A stretch of DNA of 64,000 nt from Flavobacterium sp. JAS (lineage in GTDB: Bacteria > Bacteroidota > Bacteroidia > Flavobacteriales > Flavobacteriaceae): contig NZ_JAJMOX010000003.1 of the NCBI RefSeq assembly GCF_020991455.1, positions 124,001 to 188,000 on the forward strand, in the 5' to 3' direction. Of the stretch, positions 17,217-25,562 are shown one piece after another; position 1 is the first letter of the stretch, and every line of letters starts with the position of its first letter. The notes below the pieces were generated by a model. It did not search any database. It was not told the DNA's origin and was given only the letters and a program-made list of their open reading frames with translations. Both the position numbers and the translations under genes were made by a program.

Positions 17217-17981
17217 TTGAAGGTCTATTTTCTAGGTACTGGCACATCACAAGGTATTCCGATCATCGGAGTCGATCATCCCGTTTGTAAAAGCACTGAC
17301 GCTAAGGATAAAAGGCTCAGAGTAGCCATTTGGATTACATGGAACGAGCATTCATACGTGATCGATTGCGGTCCTGATTTTAGGCAGCAAATGCTTTCGT
17401 GTGGCTGCCGACATATCGATGCTATACTATTTACACACGAACATGCAGACCATACTGCCGGTTTGGATGATATTCGTCCGTTTAATTTTCGTCAGGGCGA
17501 AATTCCTGTTTATGCACATCAAAGAGTAATTGATAATCTGAAGCGCCGTTTTGATTATGTTTTCGAAACCGTAAACAAATATCCCGGTGCTCCAAGTGTT
17601 AAAACCATTGAAGTAATCAATAATGAGCCATTTGCCGTTGGTGATAAAATGGCAATTCCTATAAATGTAATGCATGGAGATTTGCAGGTTTTTGGATATC
17701 GTATAGATGATTTCGCATATCTAACCGATGTTAAAACCATTGAAGAAGCAGAAATTAAGAAACTAAAAAATCTTAAGGTTTTGGTTGTAAATGCATTACG
17801 AGTAGAACCACACGATACACATTTTAATTTGCAGGAAGCACTTGATTTTATAAATTTGGTGCAGCCGGAAATCGCTTATTTAACGCATATTAGCCATGTT
17901 TTGGGCTTTCATGAAGAAGTGCAAAAGCAATTGCCAAAAAACGTTTTCCTGGCTTACGATAACTTAGAAATTACAATTTAA
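17217..17981 (+). CDS. MBL-fold metal-dependent hydrolase (PhnP-like)
   Basis: This is a 254-residue metallo-beta-lactamase-fold protein. The metal motif THEHADHTAG supplies H74, H76, D78 and H79; further ligands include MHGDL, LTDVKT and THISH. The family is PhnP-like cyclic phosphodiesterases and related hydrolases. The exact substrate is not known. The start is a TTG: translation must begin just before KVYFLGTGTSQG, the conserved N-terminus, and no ATG is available in frame upstream of it. The next gene begins 13 bases after the stop. Confidence 0.9.
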   Translation: MKVYFLGTGTSQGIPIIGVDHPVCKSTDAKDKRLRVAIWITWNEHSYVIDCGPDFRQQMLSCGCRHIDAILFTHEHADHTAGLDDIRPFNFRQGEIPVYAHQRVIDNLKRRFDYVFETVNKYPGAPSVKTIEVINNEPFAVGDKMAIPINVMHGDLQVFGYRIDDFAYLTDVKTIEEAEIKKLKNLKVLVVNALRVEPHDTHFNLQEALDFINLVQPEIAYLTHISHVLGFHEEVQKQLPKNVFLAYDNLEITI

Positions 17982-17994
17982 TTATACCACAAAA

Positions 17995-18498
17995 ATGAAA
18001 AAATCCTTAATGCTTTATCTTTTTATCCTGGCGATATTAATGAATGTTTTTACTTATATGTTTTACAGCAGAGAAGTAAAGTTTGAGCAAGAAAGATACG
18101 ATAAAACAACTAAGAAACTAAGAGATAGCATCAATTTAGTAGCAACAAAACTGGCTGATGCCGATTATTTTTCTCTAGAACATAATGAAAATGCACAAAA
18201 CTATTTTGATAATAGTGCTTCAGGCGGAAAAGTAATTTTATTCGAAAAATTGATTCCGGTTGTTACCGAAAAATTATTGGACCTGAATTCAAATCCAAGC
18301 GGAAATCCTTATACAGGACAAGATAAAATTGGTCCAAACAAGTTTATCATCAACAAAATAAAAATTCTAAACCACAGATGGATCATTGCTGATTATAGTA
18401 ATGGGGAATTATGGGGAGAAGTCTTGTTAAAATATTTTGTTGATCAAGATGAAAAGATTACTTTTGAAGTAAATCAGACTTGGTTATATCAAAAATAG
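17995..18498 (+). CDS. Membrane-anchored protein of unknown function
   Basis: This 167-residue protein has a single N-terminal transmembrane segment (LMLYLFILAILMNVFTYMF, about 5-23), then a coiled-coil-like stretch (EQERYDKTTKKLRDSINLVATKL) and a compact domain containing NKFIINKIKILNHRWIIADYSNGELWGEVLLKYFV. The bulk is probably periplasmic. It follows the MBL hydrolase by 13 bases and is probably co-transcribed. I do not recognise a named family, though it looks like a conserved flavobacterial protein. Confidence 0.75.
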   Translation: MKKSLMLYLFILAILMNVFTYMFYSREVKFEQERYDKTTKKLRDSINLVATKLADADYFSLEHNENAQNYFDNSASGGKVILFEKLIPVVTEKLLDLNSNPSGNPYTGQDKIGPNKFIINKIKILNHRWIIADYSNGELWGEVLLKYFVDQDEKITFEVNQTWLYQK

Positions 18499-18504
18499 GA
18501 TCGA

Positions 18505-18549
18505 ATAAGTTCTATTTTTTACCATAATCAAATAAAAAATAGAACTTAT
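18505..18549 (+). promoter_or_regulatory. Perfect 16-bp hairpin covering the start codon of the next gene
   Basis: Bases 18505-18520 pair perfectly with 18534-18549 around a 13-base loop. The 3' arm contains the AT of the ATG at 18548-18550 and the whole presumed ribosome-landing region. It could act as a terminator for the genes upstream (the T run is in the 5' arm, so it is atypical) or as a translational gate for the lipoprotein. Confidence 0.5.
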
Positions 18550-18970
18550 GAAAAAGATATTTTTATTTTCGATTATTATTGGTCTTTCGTTTTCTTGCGG
18601 AAAAAAAGTTTCTCAGGAAAATAACACTACAAAAGAACCAAAACCACATTTAGTTGGAGGAGATTCTGACGCTCACGGATGTAAAGGTTCGGCAGGGTAT
18701 AGCTGGTCTACACTTAAAAAAGAATGTATACGTATTTTTGAAGGAACAAAGTTGTCTCATACAGAGGAAACCGGAAAAACATACACTACTGCTGCCTTCG
18801 TGATTTTTGACGGAGATAAAGCTGAGCTTTTTCTAGACACACAGGAAGAATCAATCATTCTGGAAAGAAAAGCAGAAGGACAACCTTGGATCAAAGGCGA
18901 TCTACAATTAATTCCCTGGAAAGGTTATGTCCTGAAAAAAGGAGATAAGATTATTTATACGGGAGAATAA
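18548..18970 (+). CDS. Small lipoprotein of unknown function
   Basis: This is a 140-residue lipoprotein with cysteine at residue 17 (GLSFSC). The mature part contains GGDSDAHGCKGSAGYSWSTLKKECIR, a two-cysteine motif I have seen in other Bacteroidota lipoproteins without a defined function, then a small beta-rich domain. The start codon lies in the foot of a strong hairpin. A clear terminator follows at 18983. No enzyme motif is visible. Confidence 0.8.
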   Translation: MKKIFLFSIIIGLSFSCGKKVSQENNTTKEPKPHLVGGDSDAHGCKGSAGYSWSTLKKECIRIFEGTKLSHTEETGKTYTTAAFVIFDGDKAELFLDTQEESIILERKAEGQPWIKGDLQLIPWKGYVLKKGDKIIYTGE

Positions 18971-18982
18971 ATATAAAATAAA

Positions 18983-19015
18983 CAAAGGCGAGAAATTACT
19001 TCTTGCCTTTGTTGT
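18983..19015. terminator. Terminator between the 18548 lipoprotein and the cysteine hydrolase
   Basis: Bases 18983-18994 pair with 19000-19011 as a 12-bp stem with one G-U pair and a 5-base loop, followed by TTGTTTT. It lies between convergent genes. Confidence 0.7.
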
Positions 19016-19055
19016 TTTATGATAGTAAATATTTTTGTTTTGAAAACAAATCGCA

Positions 19056-19625
19056 TTAAATATGCTGCTTTATAAAATCGGAAGTAACTACCTGAGCGAA
19101 TTCTTCGTTTAGACTTGCTAAAGCAGTTTGGTGAATTATTTCTGCAGAAAATTCTTCTCCGTTTAGACCTTTTTTGTTAAAAGTAGCTGTTGCATCAGAA
19201 ATTAAATAAACTGTATAACCAAAATTGCCTGCCATTCTTGTAGTTGTCGAAACACAATGATCTGTTGTTAAGCCTGCAATCACAAGATTTGTGATTTTTG
19301 CATCATCAAGTAATTCTTTTAAGTTTGTTCCGATAAAAGCACTGTTTACGTTCTTTTTGATAATGATTTCATCTTCAATTGGTTTTACAATATCCTGAAA
19401 TTCATTTCCTGGATTTGTTTCGTTTAAAATTGAATTTGGATTAGATGAACAATGCTGCACGTGAAAAATTGGTAATTTTTTAGTTCTCCAAATTTTCAAA
19501 AGCTCACCAGCTTTTTGTTCTGCATTTATATTATTACGGTCTCCGCCCCAATAAGCTATATCGTTAAATCCTTTTTGGATATCAATTAAAATTAACGCAG
19601 GATTATTAATTTTTGAAGTGCTCAT
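19056..19625 (-). CDS. Isochorismatase-family cysteine hydrolase
   Basis: This is a 189-residue cytosolic hydrolase. The catalytic triad of the family is visible: D15 in LILIDIQKG, K91 in IKKNVNSAF, and nucleophile C124 in GLTTDHCVSTTTR, with the preceding cis-peptide motif. Relatives include nicotinamidases and isochorismatases; the substrate cannot be told here. It sits in a leftward run with an esterase, a small membrane protein and the PyrC-like gene, 51 bases after the esterase start, so possibly co-transcribed. Confidence 0.93.
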   Translation of the reverse strand: MSTSKINNPALILIDIQKGFNDIAYWGGDRNNINAEQKAGELLKIWRTKKLPIFHVQHCSSNPNSILNETNPGNEFQDIVKPIEDEIIIKKNVNSAFIGTNLKELLDDAKITNLVIAGLTTDHCVSTTTRMAGNFGYTVYLISDATATFNKKGLNGEEFSAEIIHQTALASLNEEFAQVVTSDFIKQHI

Positions 19626-19676
19626 ATTTAAAGATTTTAAATTTTTAAAACGGAAACTGAGGCTGAATACTATAAA

Positions 19677-20321
19677 CTACAAAGCCAGCCAATTCTTAAA
19701 ATCAAAGAAATTTTGCGGAGCCACACCGTGACCAACCGGATATTCTTTATAAGTAATAGGGATATTTAGTTTTTCTAGGATTGCAGGTGTTTTTCGAGCC
19801 CAGTCAACTGGAATTACTTGGTCTACAGTTCCGTGAGATGCGAAAAATTTCAGCTTTTTGAAATCGTTTTTCTCGTAAGCTTCTTTTATGATTTCTTCAT
19901 TAAAGTAACCACTCATAGCCACAACTCTCTGAACTTTTTCAGGATAAGAAAGCGCTACAGAATAGCTTAAAATAGAGCCTTGGCTAAAGCCAACTAAAGT
20001 AACATTATTAGCATCAATAGGATAATTGGCAACTAATTCGTCAATGAATTTTGCAATTAAATCACGGGAAGTTTTTGCTTGCTCGTTATCTGAAAATTTA
20101 TTTTGATCAGCATCAAAATTTATGGCATACCAAGCGTAAGCTCCATATTGTAAATCATAAGGTGCTCTTGCCGAAATAATATAGTAATTATCAGGAAGTT
20201 CAGTAGCAAACGAGAATAAATCGGCTTCGTTACTGCCGTATCCGTGTAATAAAAGTAAAACAGGATTTTTATCTAAGATAACTTTTGGTTCTTGTATTTT
20301 ATATTCTAAAGATAGATTCAT
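19677..20321 (-). CDS. Alpha/beta-hydrolase, phospholipase/carboxylesterase type
   Basis: This is a 214-residue cytosolic serine hydrolase. LLLHGYGSNEADLF forms the oxyanion region. S113 in GFSQGS is the nucleophile, D167 in HGTVDQVIP and H198 in YPVGHGV complete the triad. Pattern and length match the carboxylesterase/thioesterase (YpfH/PF02230) family, which cleaves short acyl esters. Natural substrate unknown. No signal peptide. Confidence 0.92.
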   Translation of the reverse strand: MNLSLEYKIQEPKVILDKNPVLLLLHGYGSNEADLFSFATELPDNYYIISARAPYDLQYGAYAWYAINFDADQNKFSDNEQAKTSRDLIAKFIDELVANYPIDANNVTLVGFSQGSILSYSVALSYPEKVQRVVAMSGYFNEEIIKEAYEKNDFKKLKFFASHGTVDQVIPVDWARKTPAILEKLNIPITYKEYPVGHGVAPQNFFDFKNWLAL

Positions 20322-20362
20322 TTTTTGAAATGTGAATTGTTGGTTTGATTAACCGATTAAAT

Positions 20363-20391
20363 CTTTGTCAAAGTTTTGAACTTTGACAAAG
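20363..20391. repeat. Palindromic intergenic repeat, copy 2 (perfect)
   Basis: CTTTGTCAAAGTT at 20363-20375 and AACTTTGACAAAG at 20379-20391 form a perfect 13-bp inverted repeat with a 3-base spacer. It is the same element as 15472-15498. A second, unrelated 7-bp palindrome (ATCCCGA/TCGGGAT) follows at 20411-20428 before the next gene's stop. Confidence 0.7.
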
Positions 20392-20410
20392 TTATTGGAA
20401 TTTAGAATTT

Positions 20411-20428
20411 ATCCCGAGGCTTCGGGAT
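20411..20428 (-). terminator. Short GC-rich hairpin after the 20442 gene
   Basis: ATCCCGA (20411-20417) pairs with TCGGGAT (20422-20428). On the minus strand it follows the stop of the small membrane protein, with only a weak T-rich tail. Confidence 0.35.
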
Positions 20429-20441
20429 TGGAATTTAAATT

Positions 20442-20768
20442 CTATCCAATAGACTTAAACCATTTTTGAAAAAGTCCTCCAACTAAAGGAATAGGTCTCA
20501 TTTGCCCTTGTATAGCACTAAAGATTCCGTAAGTCCATAAAATAGAGATACAAATCCACATTGGGAAAGTAATCATAAAGCTGTCAAAGTTGCTTATAAT
20601 CGCGCCAAAAGAAATAAAAGTAAGAGATAATCCTAAAGCCTGACGAATATGAAATGAAGCAAAAGTATTTTTATTTTCAGAGTTCATAGACATCGCGATT
20701 AAAACACCAATGATCAAAATATAACTGGTAATTGCGATTGGTTTTCCCTCTTCGATTGAATTATTCAT
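20442..20768 (-). CDS. Small membrane protein, DUF4870/Tic20-like
   Basis: This is a 108-residue protein with about three transmembrane segments (ITSYILIIGVLIAMSM; ALGLSLTFISFGAIISN; ITFPMWICISILWTYGIFSAIQG). The motif FASFHIRQALGLSL is characteristic of the DUF4870-like small membrane family, where an H-R-Q segment precedes a helix. Function unknown. It starts only 5 bases beyond the stop of the PyrC-like gene, so it is translated from the same message. Confidence 0.82.
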   Translation of the reverse strand: MNNSIEEGKPIAITSYILIIGVLIAMSMNSENKNTFASFHIRQALGLSLTFISFGAIISNFDSFMITFPMWICISILWTYGIFSAIQGQMRPIPLVGGLFQKWFKSIG

Positions 20769-20773
20769 TTTAA

Positions 20774-22033
20774 TTATTTAGTAGATATAACAAGTTGATT
20801 TTGATTTAAAATTCCGTAAACAGAACCTTTTATTTCAGTTCCTATAAAGGCAGAATTTTTAGATTTTGAAAGAATATTTGCTTTTGTAAAAGTTGATTTC
20901 CCTTCCGGAGTAAAGAAAGTAAAGTTTGCTTTAGAACCTTCAGCAATTGAATTGTTTTCGATGCCAAATACCGCTTTTCCTAAAGTTAGTTTTTCGATTA
21001 CAGTTTCAAGAGGTAAAACAGTTAATAAAGCTCCAAAAGTACTTTCTAATCCTATTGTTCCATTTTTAGCCATATCAAATTCCATTTTTTTGAATTCAAT
21101 ATCAATTGGATTATGGTCAGAAGTAATCATATCAATTGTTCCGTCAAGAACGGCGTTTACAAGAGCTGCTCTGTCAGATTCGTTTCTTAATGGAGGTGTT
21201 ACTTTAAATCTCGTGTCAAAACCTTCCAGTTTTTCATCTGTAAGGACCAAATGATGTACTGCAACGCTACACGTTACTTGTAAACCTTTTGCTTTGGCTT
21301 CTTTAATTAATGCAACAGTTTTTGCTGTAGAAACAGTCGGAATGTGTAGTTTTCCTCCGGTGTATTCTAGTAAAAATAAGTTTCTGGCAATCTGTAATTC
21401 TTCTGCTAAATTCGGGATTCCTTTCAAACCTAATTTCGTAGAAACGATTCCTTCGTTTGCAACACCATTTCCTTTTATATTGGCATCTTGCGCGTACGTA
21501 ATTACTAATCCGTCAAAATCCTGTACATATTGCAAAGCAATTTTCAGCAGATTAGCGTTGTCGATACTTTTGTTATAATCTCCAAAAGCTACAGCTCCGG
21601 TTTTCTTCATATCAAACAATTCGGCCATATCTTTTCCTTCGCTCGCTTTGGTTAAAGCTCCAATCGGGAAAAGTTGGGTTGCAAAACCATTCGCTTTATT
21701 TTTTACAAAATTTACCTGAGATTGGTTGTCAATAATAGGGAAGGAGTTGGGTTGTAAGGCAATTGCGGTAAAACCACTTTTGGCAGCAACATTTAATCCG
21801 TTTGCGATTGTTTCTCTGTCTTCGTATCCTGGTTCTCCAAGAGATACACTACTGTCAAACCAACCTTGCGAAAGATGTAAATTGTCGAATTTTACTACGG
21901 TTGTATCTTCAATATCAAGAATTGAAGTTCCTATTTTTTCTATTAAACCATCTGCAATTAAAAGATCAACGGTCTGGTTATGAAACGGACTTTTTGAATC
22001 GATAATTTTGGCGCTTCTGATGATTATTTTCAT
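20774..22033 (-). CDS. Dihydroorotase-family protein lacking metal-binding histidines
   Basis: This 419-residue amidohydrolase-fold protein matches class I dihydroorotase in layout: early beta-domain, EPG motif (67-69), VAVHHLVLT, and ITSDHNPIDIEFK late in the barrel. In active enzymes the first strand ends D-x-H-x-H-x-R-E-P-G. Here it reads D60-S-S-V-S-L-G-E-P-G, so both zinc-binding histidines and the substrate arginine are replaced. It is therefore probably a non-catalytic homologue, like the inactive PyrC-prime subunits known to support aspartate transcarbamoylase, or has another role. A true pyrC would be expected elsewhere in the genome. Confidence 0.88.
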   Translation of the reverse strand: MKIIIRSAKIIDSKSPFHNQTVDLLIADGLIEKIGTSILDIEDTTVVKFDNLHLSQGWFDSSVSLGEPGYEDRETIANGLNVAAKSGFTAIALQPNSFPIIDNQSQVNFVKNKANGFATQLFPIGALTKASEGKDMAELFDMKKTGAVAFGDYNKSIDNANLLKIALQYVQDFDGLVITYAQDANIKGNGVANEGIVSTKLGLKGIPNLAEELQIARNLFLLEYTGGKLHIPTVSTAKTVALIKEAKAKGLQVTCSVAVHHLVLTDEKLEGFDTRFKVTPPLRNESDRAALVNAVLDGTIDMITSDHNPIDIEFKKMEFDMAKNGTIGLESTFGALLTVLPLETVIEKLTLGKAVFGIENNSIAEGSKANFTFFTPEGKSTFTKANILSKSKNSAFIGTEIKGSVYGILNQNQLVISTK

Positions 22034-22111
22034 ATGTAGATAAATTTATTTTGTACTTAAATCGTAAAATGATTTTTGTAAAAAGTAAGATACTCTAAAG
22101 AAACCTAAGTT

Positions 22112-24040
22112 TTACTTTACAAACTTTATGATTGCCATTTCTAATGCTAAAAATAACAGTGCAAAGATAACAAACCATTTCCAAATTTGGCTGTCTGTTC
22201 GCTCAGTTTGTAGTGTATTAAAAATGGTAGAAATGGTATCAGCAGTTTTAAAATCTGAAACCACATTTGTATTTACCTGACTTAAATCACTTTCGCTTCT
22301 TTTATAATTGAAACTCAGGTTTTCAACCCATTCTTTTTTATCAAAAATGCTATAATTTCCAGCTGTTTCTGGGAAATCATTAAAGGTTAGTTTTACTTTA
22401 TTATTCAATATTTGCTGAATTGGAATAAAAGAATCATCATTTCCTTTTACTTCCAGTATAGCATCTTTCGTCAATAAAACATCTACAAAATAAGGCTGAT
22501 TATTGCCAATTGTCAATGCATTTACACCAGTTTTTTGATTGTTTTGCCCCATTTTATAAAATAACGGAACAATTAAAGGAGATTGCTGGAAATTAGAATT
22601 TGTTGTATTTATTGGTGCCGAGAAAACAGTGATTCCCGAAACCGGATTTTGAATTGCAGTTACAAAAACACTTTGATCTTCATAAGACAAAACAGCAGGA
22701 TAGGGGCTGGAAATTACAAATGAATTTGTTGTTTTTGGATATTGAAAATTGGTAATTTTATTCTCAAAAACACCTGAGAACAAAGGATGATCAAAGTTTA
22801 TTTTGGTAATTAATTTGTTTTTATTTTCAAGAGAACCAAACTGAACTTTACCGAAATTGGCTAAGAAAGAATTCAAATTAGAAACAGAACTTTTTTCAGA
22901 AGGAATTACAGCCAGATTTCCGCCTTTAGTAACAAAAGCTTTCAAGGTAGTTTGTAAAGCTTGAGGAGTTTCAATTAATTCATTTAGGATAATAGTATTT
23001 TGCTTGTCCAGGCTATTATAATCTAAATTACTTATCGAGTAATTGTTATAATTGAATTCTGATGCAGTATAGATTCGGGATAAGAAATTACTTTTTTCAG
23101 GTTCGCCAATACTAATAACATTCGTTTTTTTTGTTTTTGAAATACTGAAATATAGTTTGTTATCATACGTCAAGCCATTGTCTTCAATGGTAACATAGCC
23201 ATGAAAAGCTTCTTTTGGAATCGTAAAATTGATTTTCTTTTTCTTCGTATCAAAATTGATAATCGTTTTGGCAATTAATTTATTCTGATTGTACAACGCC
23301 ATCGAAACGGGTTTAAAATCTTCGCCGTAAGTAGATAAATTAACGCCTATTTCGTAGAAGTTTTCTAAAGTCTGATTGATAAAAACGCTATCAATAGCAA
23401 TGTTGTTTTTTTGCTCAGCTTCCGGAATTATGAAATAAGGTTTCTCTTCGGTATCAATGTTTTTAATGTCTTTTTCGGCTAAACCAACAGCATCAGTAAT
23501 AATAACAATATCTTTTTTATGTGCCGATTTATGCGCTTTTATTTTAGCCATAATAGACGGAAGCTCAAAAGGAGTCGCGCTATAGTTTAGATTTTGTAAA
23601 GCACTTTTAGAAGATTTTATGTCTGTATTCCAATAATTTTCAGTGTTGGTTAAAAGAGAAAACTGAGTAGTTTCTGGCGTGTTTTCTAATAATTCCTGAA
23701 TGGCACGTTTTAGTAATTCGCCTTTTTTCCCTTTTGCCTGCATACTAAACGAATTATCCAGAATGATGTACATTTCGTTTGAAGCATTTTTACTGTCTTT
23801 GGCTTCAAAAAAAGGTTGGGCAAAAGCCAAAATAATACAAGTCAGCAACAATAAACGAGTTGCTAATAAAAGCCTCTTTTTGATTTTTGAACTTTTTCGA
23901 GTCTGAACAGCGAGTTCTTTTAAGAATCGAACATTGGTGAAATAGGAGATTTTAAAACGTCGTAATTGAAATAAATGTACCAAAATTGGAACAATCAATA
24001 AAAACAGAAAGTATAGAATTTCGGGATGTTTAAAATGCAT
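22112..24040 (-). CDS. BatA-domain membrane protein with von Willebrand-like region
   Basis: This 642-residue protein begins MHFKHPEILYFLFLLIVPILVHLFQLRRFK with a transmembrane helix, then FTNVRFLKEL and a second helix (LLLATRLLLLTCIILAFAQPF), the classical N-terminal BatA module. A von Willebrand-A-like domain follows (about 88-240, EMYIILDNSFSMQAKGKKGE with a partial MIDAS motif DNSFS). A long periplasmic region leads to a C-terminal helix (about 617-637). Such proteins occur next to aerotolerance-type operons in Bacteroidota; a precise role is unknown. It is the first gene of the leftward run 24040-19056. Confidence 0.88.
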   Translation of the reverse strand: MHFKHPEILYFLFLLIVPILVHLFQLRRFKISYFTNVRFLKELAVQTRKSSKIKKRLLLATRLLLLTCIILAFAQPFFEAKDSKNASNEMYIILDNSFSMQAKGKKGELLKRAIQELLENTPETTQFSLLTNTENYWNTDIKSSKSALQNLNYSATPFELPSIMAKIKAHKSAHKKDIVIITDAVGLAEKDIKNIDTEEKPYFIIPEAEQKNNIAIDSVFINQTLENFYEIGVNLSTYGEDFKPVSMALYNQNKLIAKTIINFDTKKKKINFTIPKEAFHGYVTIEDNGLTYDNKLYFSISKTKKTNVISIGEPEKSNFLSRIYTASEFNYNNYSISNLDYNSLDKQNTIILNELIETPQALQTTLKAFVTKGGNLAVIPSEKSSVSNLNSFLANFGKVQFGSLENKNKLITKINFDHPLFSGVFENKITNFQYPKTTNSFVISSPYPAVLSYEDQSVFVTAIQNPVSGITVFSAPINTTNSNFQQSPLIVPLFYKMGQNNQKTGVNALTIGNNQPYFVDVLLTKDAILEVKGNDDSFIPIQQILNNKVKLTFNDFPETAGNYSIFDKKEWVENLSFNYKRSESDLSQVNTNVVSDFKTADTISTIFNTLQTERTDSQIWKWFVIFALLFLALEMAIIKFVK

Positions 24041-24303
24041 TCTGGCTTAGATTTACTTCACTACGTTTTGTAGATGCTGGTCAAAAATACAAATTTTTAG
24101 TCAAAAGATATAAGTAATGTAAGAGATTATGAGCAAACTCTAATTTAGACAAAAGTTAAATGAACTTATATGGCTTTTATGGTTTATAAGGCTGTGATGG
24201 GATTTGAAAAATGTAACTTTTGAGGTTTCATTTGTAACAAAAAATCCATTTGCGAATGATATTATTGAGTATTTTAGCCTATTCAAAAAAAACTCAAAAA
24301 ACT

Positions 24304-25416
24304 ATGAGAAGATTATATATACTGCTTTTTTCGGCTTTTACTTTTATAAATGTGCAAGCACAGAATAAATTCAATTTATTGGTTGGAACTTATACCAATA
24401 CTTGTAAAAGTAACGGAATCTACGTTTATGAATTTGATGCTTCTTCGGGTGATTTTAAATTAAAGAACTCATCTGAAAATGTAATAAGTCCAAGTTATTT
24501 ATCTGTTTCTGCAGATAATAAATTTATATATGCTGTAAACGAAAACGGAAAAGAAAGCGCAGTAAGTGCTTTTGGTTATGATTCAAAATCAGGAAAAGTT
24601 AGTTTTATAAATAAGAATAATGCTTTGGGTGCAGATCCTTGTCATTTGATTAATGATACTAAAAATGTACTTGTTGCCAATTATTCGGGCGGAAATATTG
24701 TGGTTTTTAAGAAAAAACCTGATGGAGGTATTACTGAAGTACAGCAATTAATTCAGCATGAAGGAAAAGGACCAAATGTTGCCCGTCAGGAAAAAGCGCA
24801 TGTACACATGGTTGTTTTTTCGCCGGATAAAAAGTTTGTTTTGTCAAACGATTTAGGTTTGGATAAAATTTTTATTTATAAATACAATCCAAATTCGGCA
24901 AACGAAATGTTGACTTTAAAAGAGACTGTTGATGTAAAACCAGGAAGCGGTCCAAGGCACTTAACTTTTAGTAAAGACGGTAAATTCGTTTATCTGATTC
25001 AGGAACTAGACGGTACGTTGACGACTTTTAGTTATGATAAATCAGGAAGTTTAAAAGTAATCGCTGAAACAAGTATCCTTGCAAAAGATTTTAAAGGAGG
25101 TACAGGTGCAGCGGCTATAAAAATTTCGCCTGACGGAAACTTTTTATATGTAACAGATCGCGTAGATGCGAACAATATTTCGGTTTATAAAATCCTTAAA
25201 AACGGAAGCATTGAACTTGTTGAGCAACTTAGTACTTTAGGAAAAGGACCAAGAGATTTTGCAATTGATCCAACAGGAAGTTATCTTTTGGTAGGACATC
25301 AATACACTAATAATATAGTTGTTTTTAAAAGAGATAAAACAACAGGAAAACTTACTGATACAGGTAAGAAAATCGAACTTTGTTCACCAGTTGGGTTGGT
25401 TTTTACAAAGATTTAA
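24304..25416 (+). CDS. Lactonase-family beta-propeller protein, secreted
   Basis: I set the start at ATG 24304, which begins the signal peptide MRRLYILLFSAFTFINVQAQ; an in-frame TTG 54 bases upstream only adds charged residues before it. The 370-residue protein is a seven-bladed propeller of the 6-phosphogluconolactonase (Pgl/YbhE) type: NKFNLLVGTYTNTCKSNGIYVYEFD, NPCHLI-like DPCHLINDTK, HVHMVVFSPDKKFVLSNDLGLDKI, GSGPRHLTFSKDGKF, GKGPRDFAIDPTGSYLLVGHQ. The signal peptide makes a periplasmic sugar-lactone role more likely than the cytosolic pentose phosphate step. Monocistronic. Confidence 0.9.
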   Translation: MRRLYILLFSAFTFINVQAQNKFNLLVGTYTNTCKSNGIYVYEFDASSGDFKLKNSSENVISPSYLSVSADNKFIYAVNENGKESAVSAFGYDSKSGKVSFINKNNALGADPCHLINDTKNVLVANYSGGNIVVFKKKPDGGITEVQQLIQHEGKGPNVARQEKAHVHMVVFSPDKKFVLSNDLGLDKIFIYKYNPNSANEMLTLKETVDVKPGSGPRHLTFSKDGKFVYLIQELDGTLTTFSYDKSGSLKVIAETSILAKDFKGGTGAAAIKISPDGNFLYVTDRVDANNISVYKILKNGSIELVEQLSTLGKGPRDFAIDPTGSYLLVGHQYTNNIVVFKRDKTTGKLTDTGKKIELCSPVGLVFTKI

Positions 25417-25419
25417 TTC

Positions 25420-25559
25420 AAAGGCTCAGAGGTTTCTTTTGGGACGTAAAAAATAAAAAGCTCGAAGATGTAAATTTAAGTTTATAACAACTTACTTACA
25501 TCTTCGAGCTTTTTTTATACTTTGAACCTATGTTCCTTTGAACCTTTGTCCCTTAAAAA
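25420..25559. terminator. Long bidirectional terminator with repeat-like flanks
   Basis: The core is a perfect 19-bp inverted repeat, 25455-25473 with 25496-25514, closed by an inner AAGTT/AACTT stem. It is flanked by A and T runs and lies between convergent genes. Outside it, 25420-25446 carries TTCAAAGG-type sequence and 25521-25559 the inverted form (TTTGAACC, TTCCTTTGAACC). The right flank closely resembles 30769-30807. Confidence 0.85.
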
Positions 25560-25562
25560 GAT

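Noticed and set aside
20952..21983. Several plus-strand frames opposite the PyrC-like gene
   Set aside because: Antisense of a long gene with family-level similarity; serine/isoleucine-rich shadow composition.
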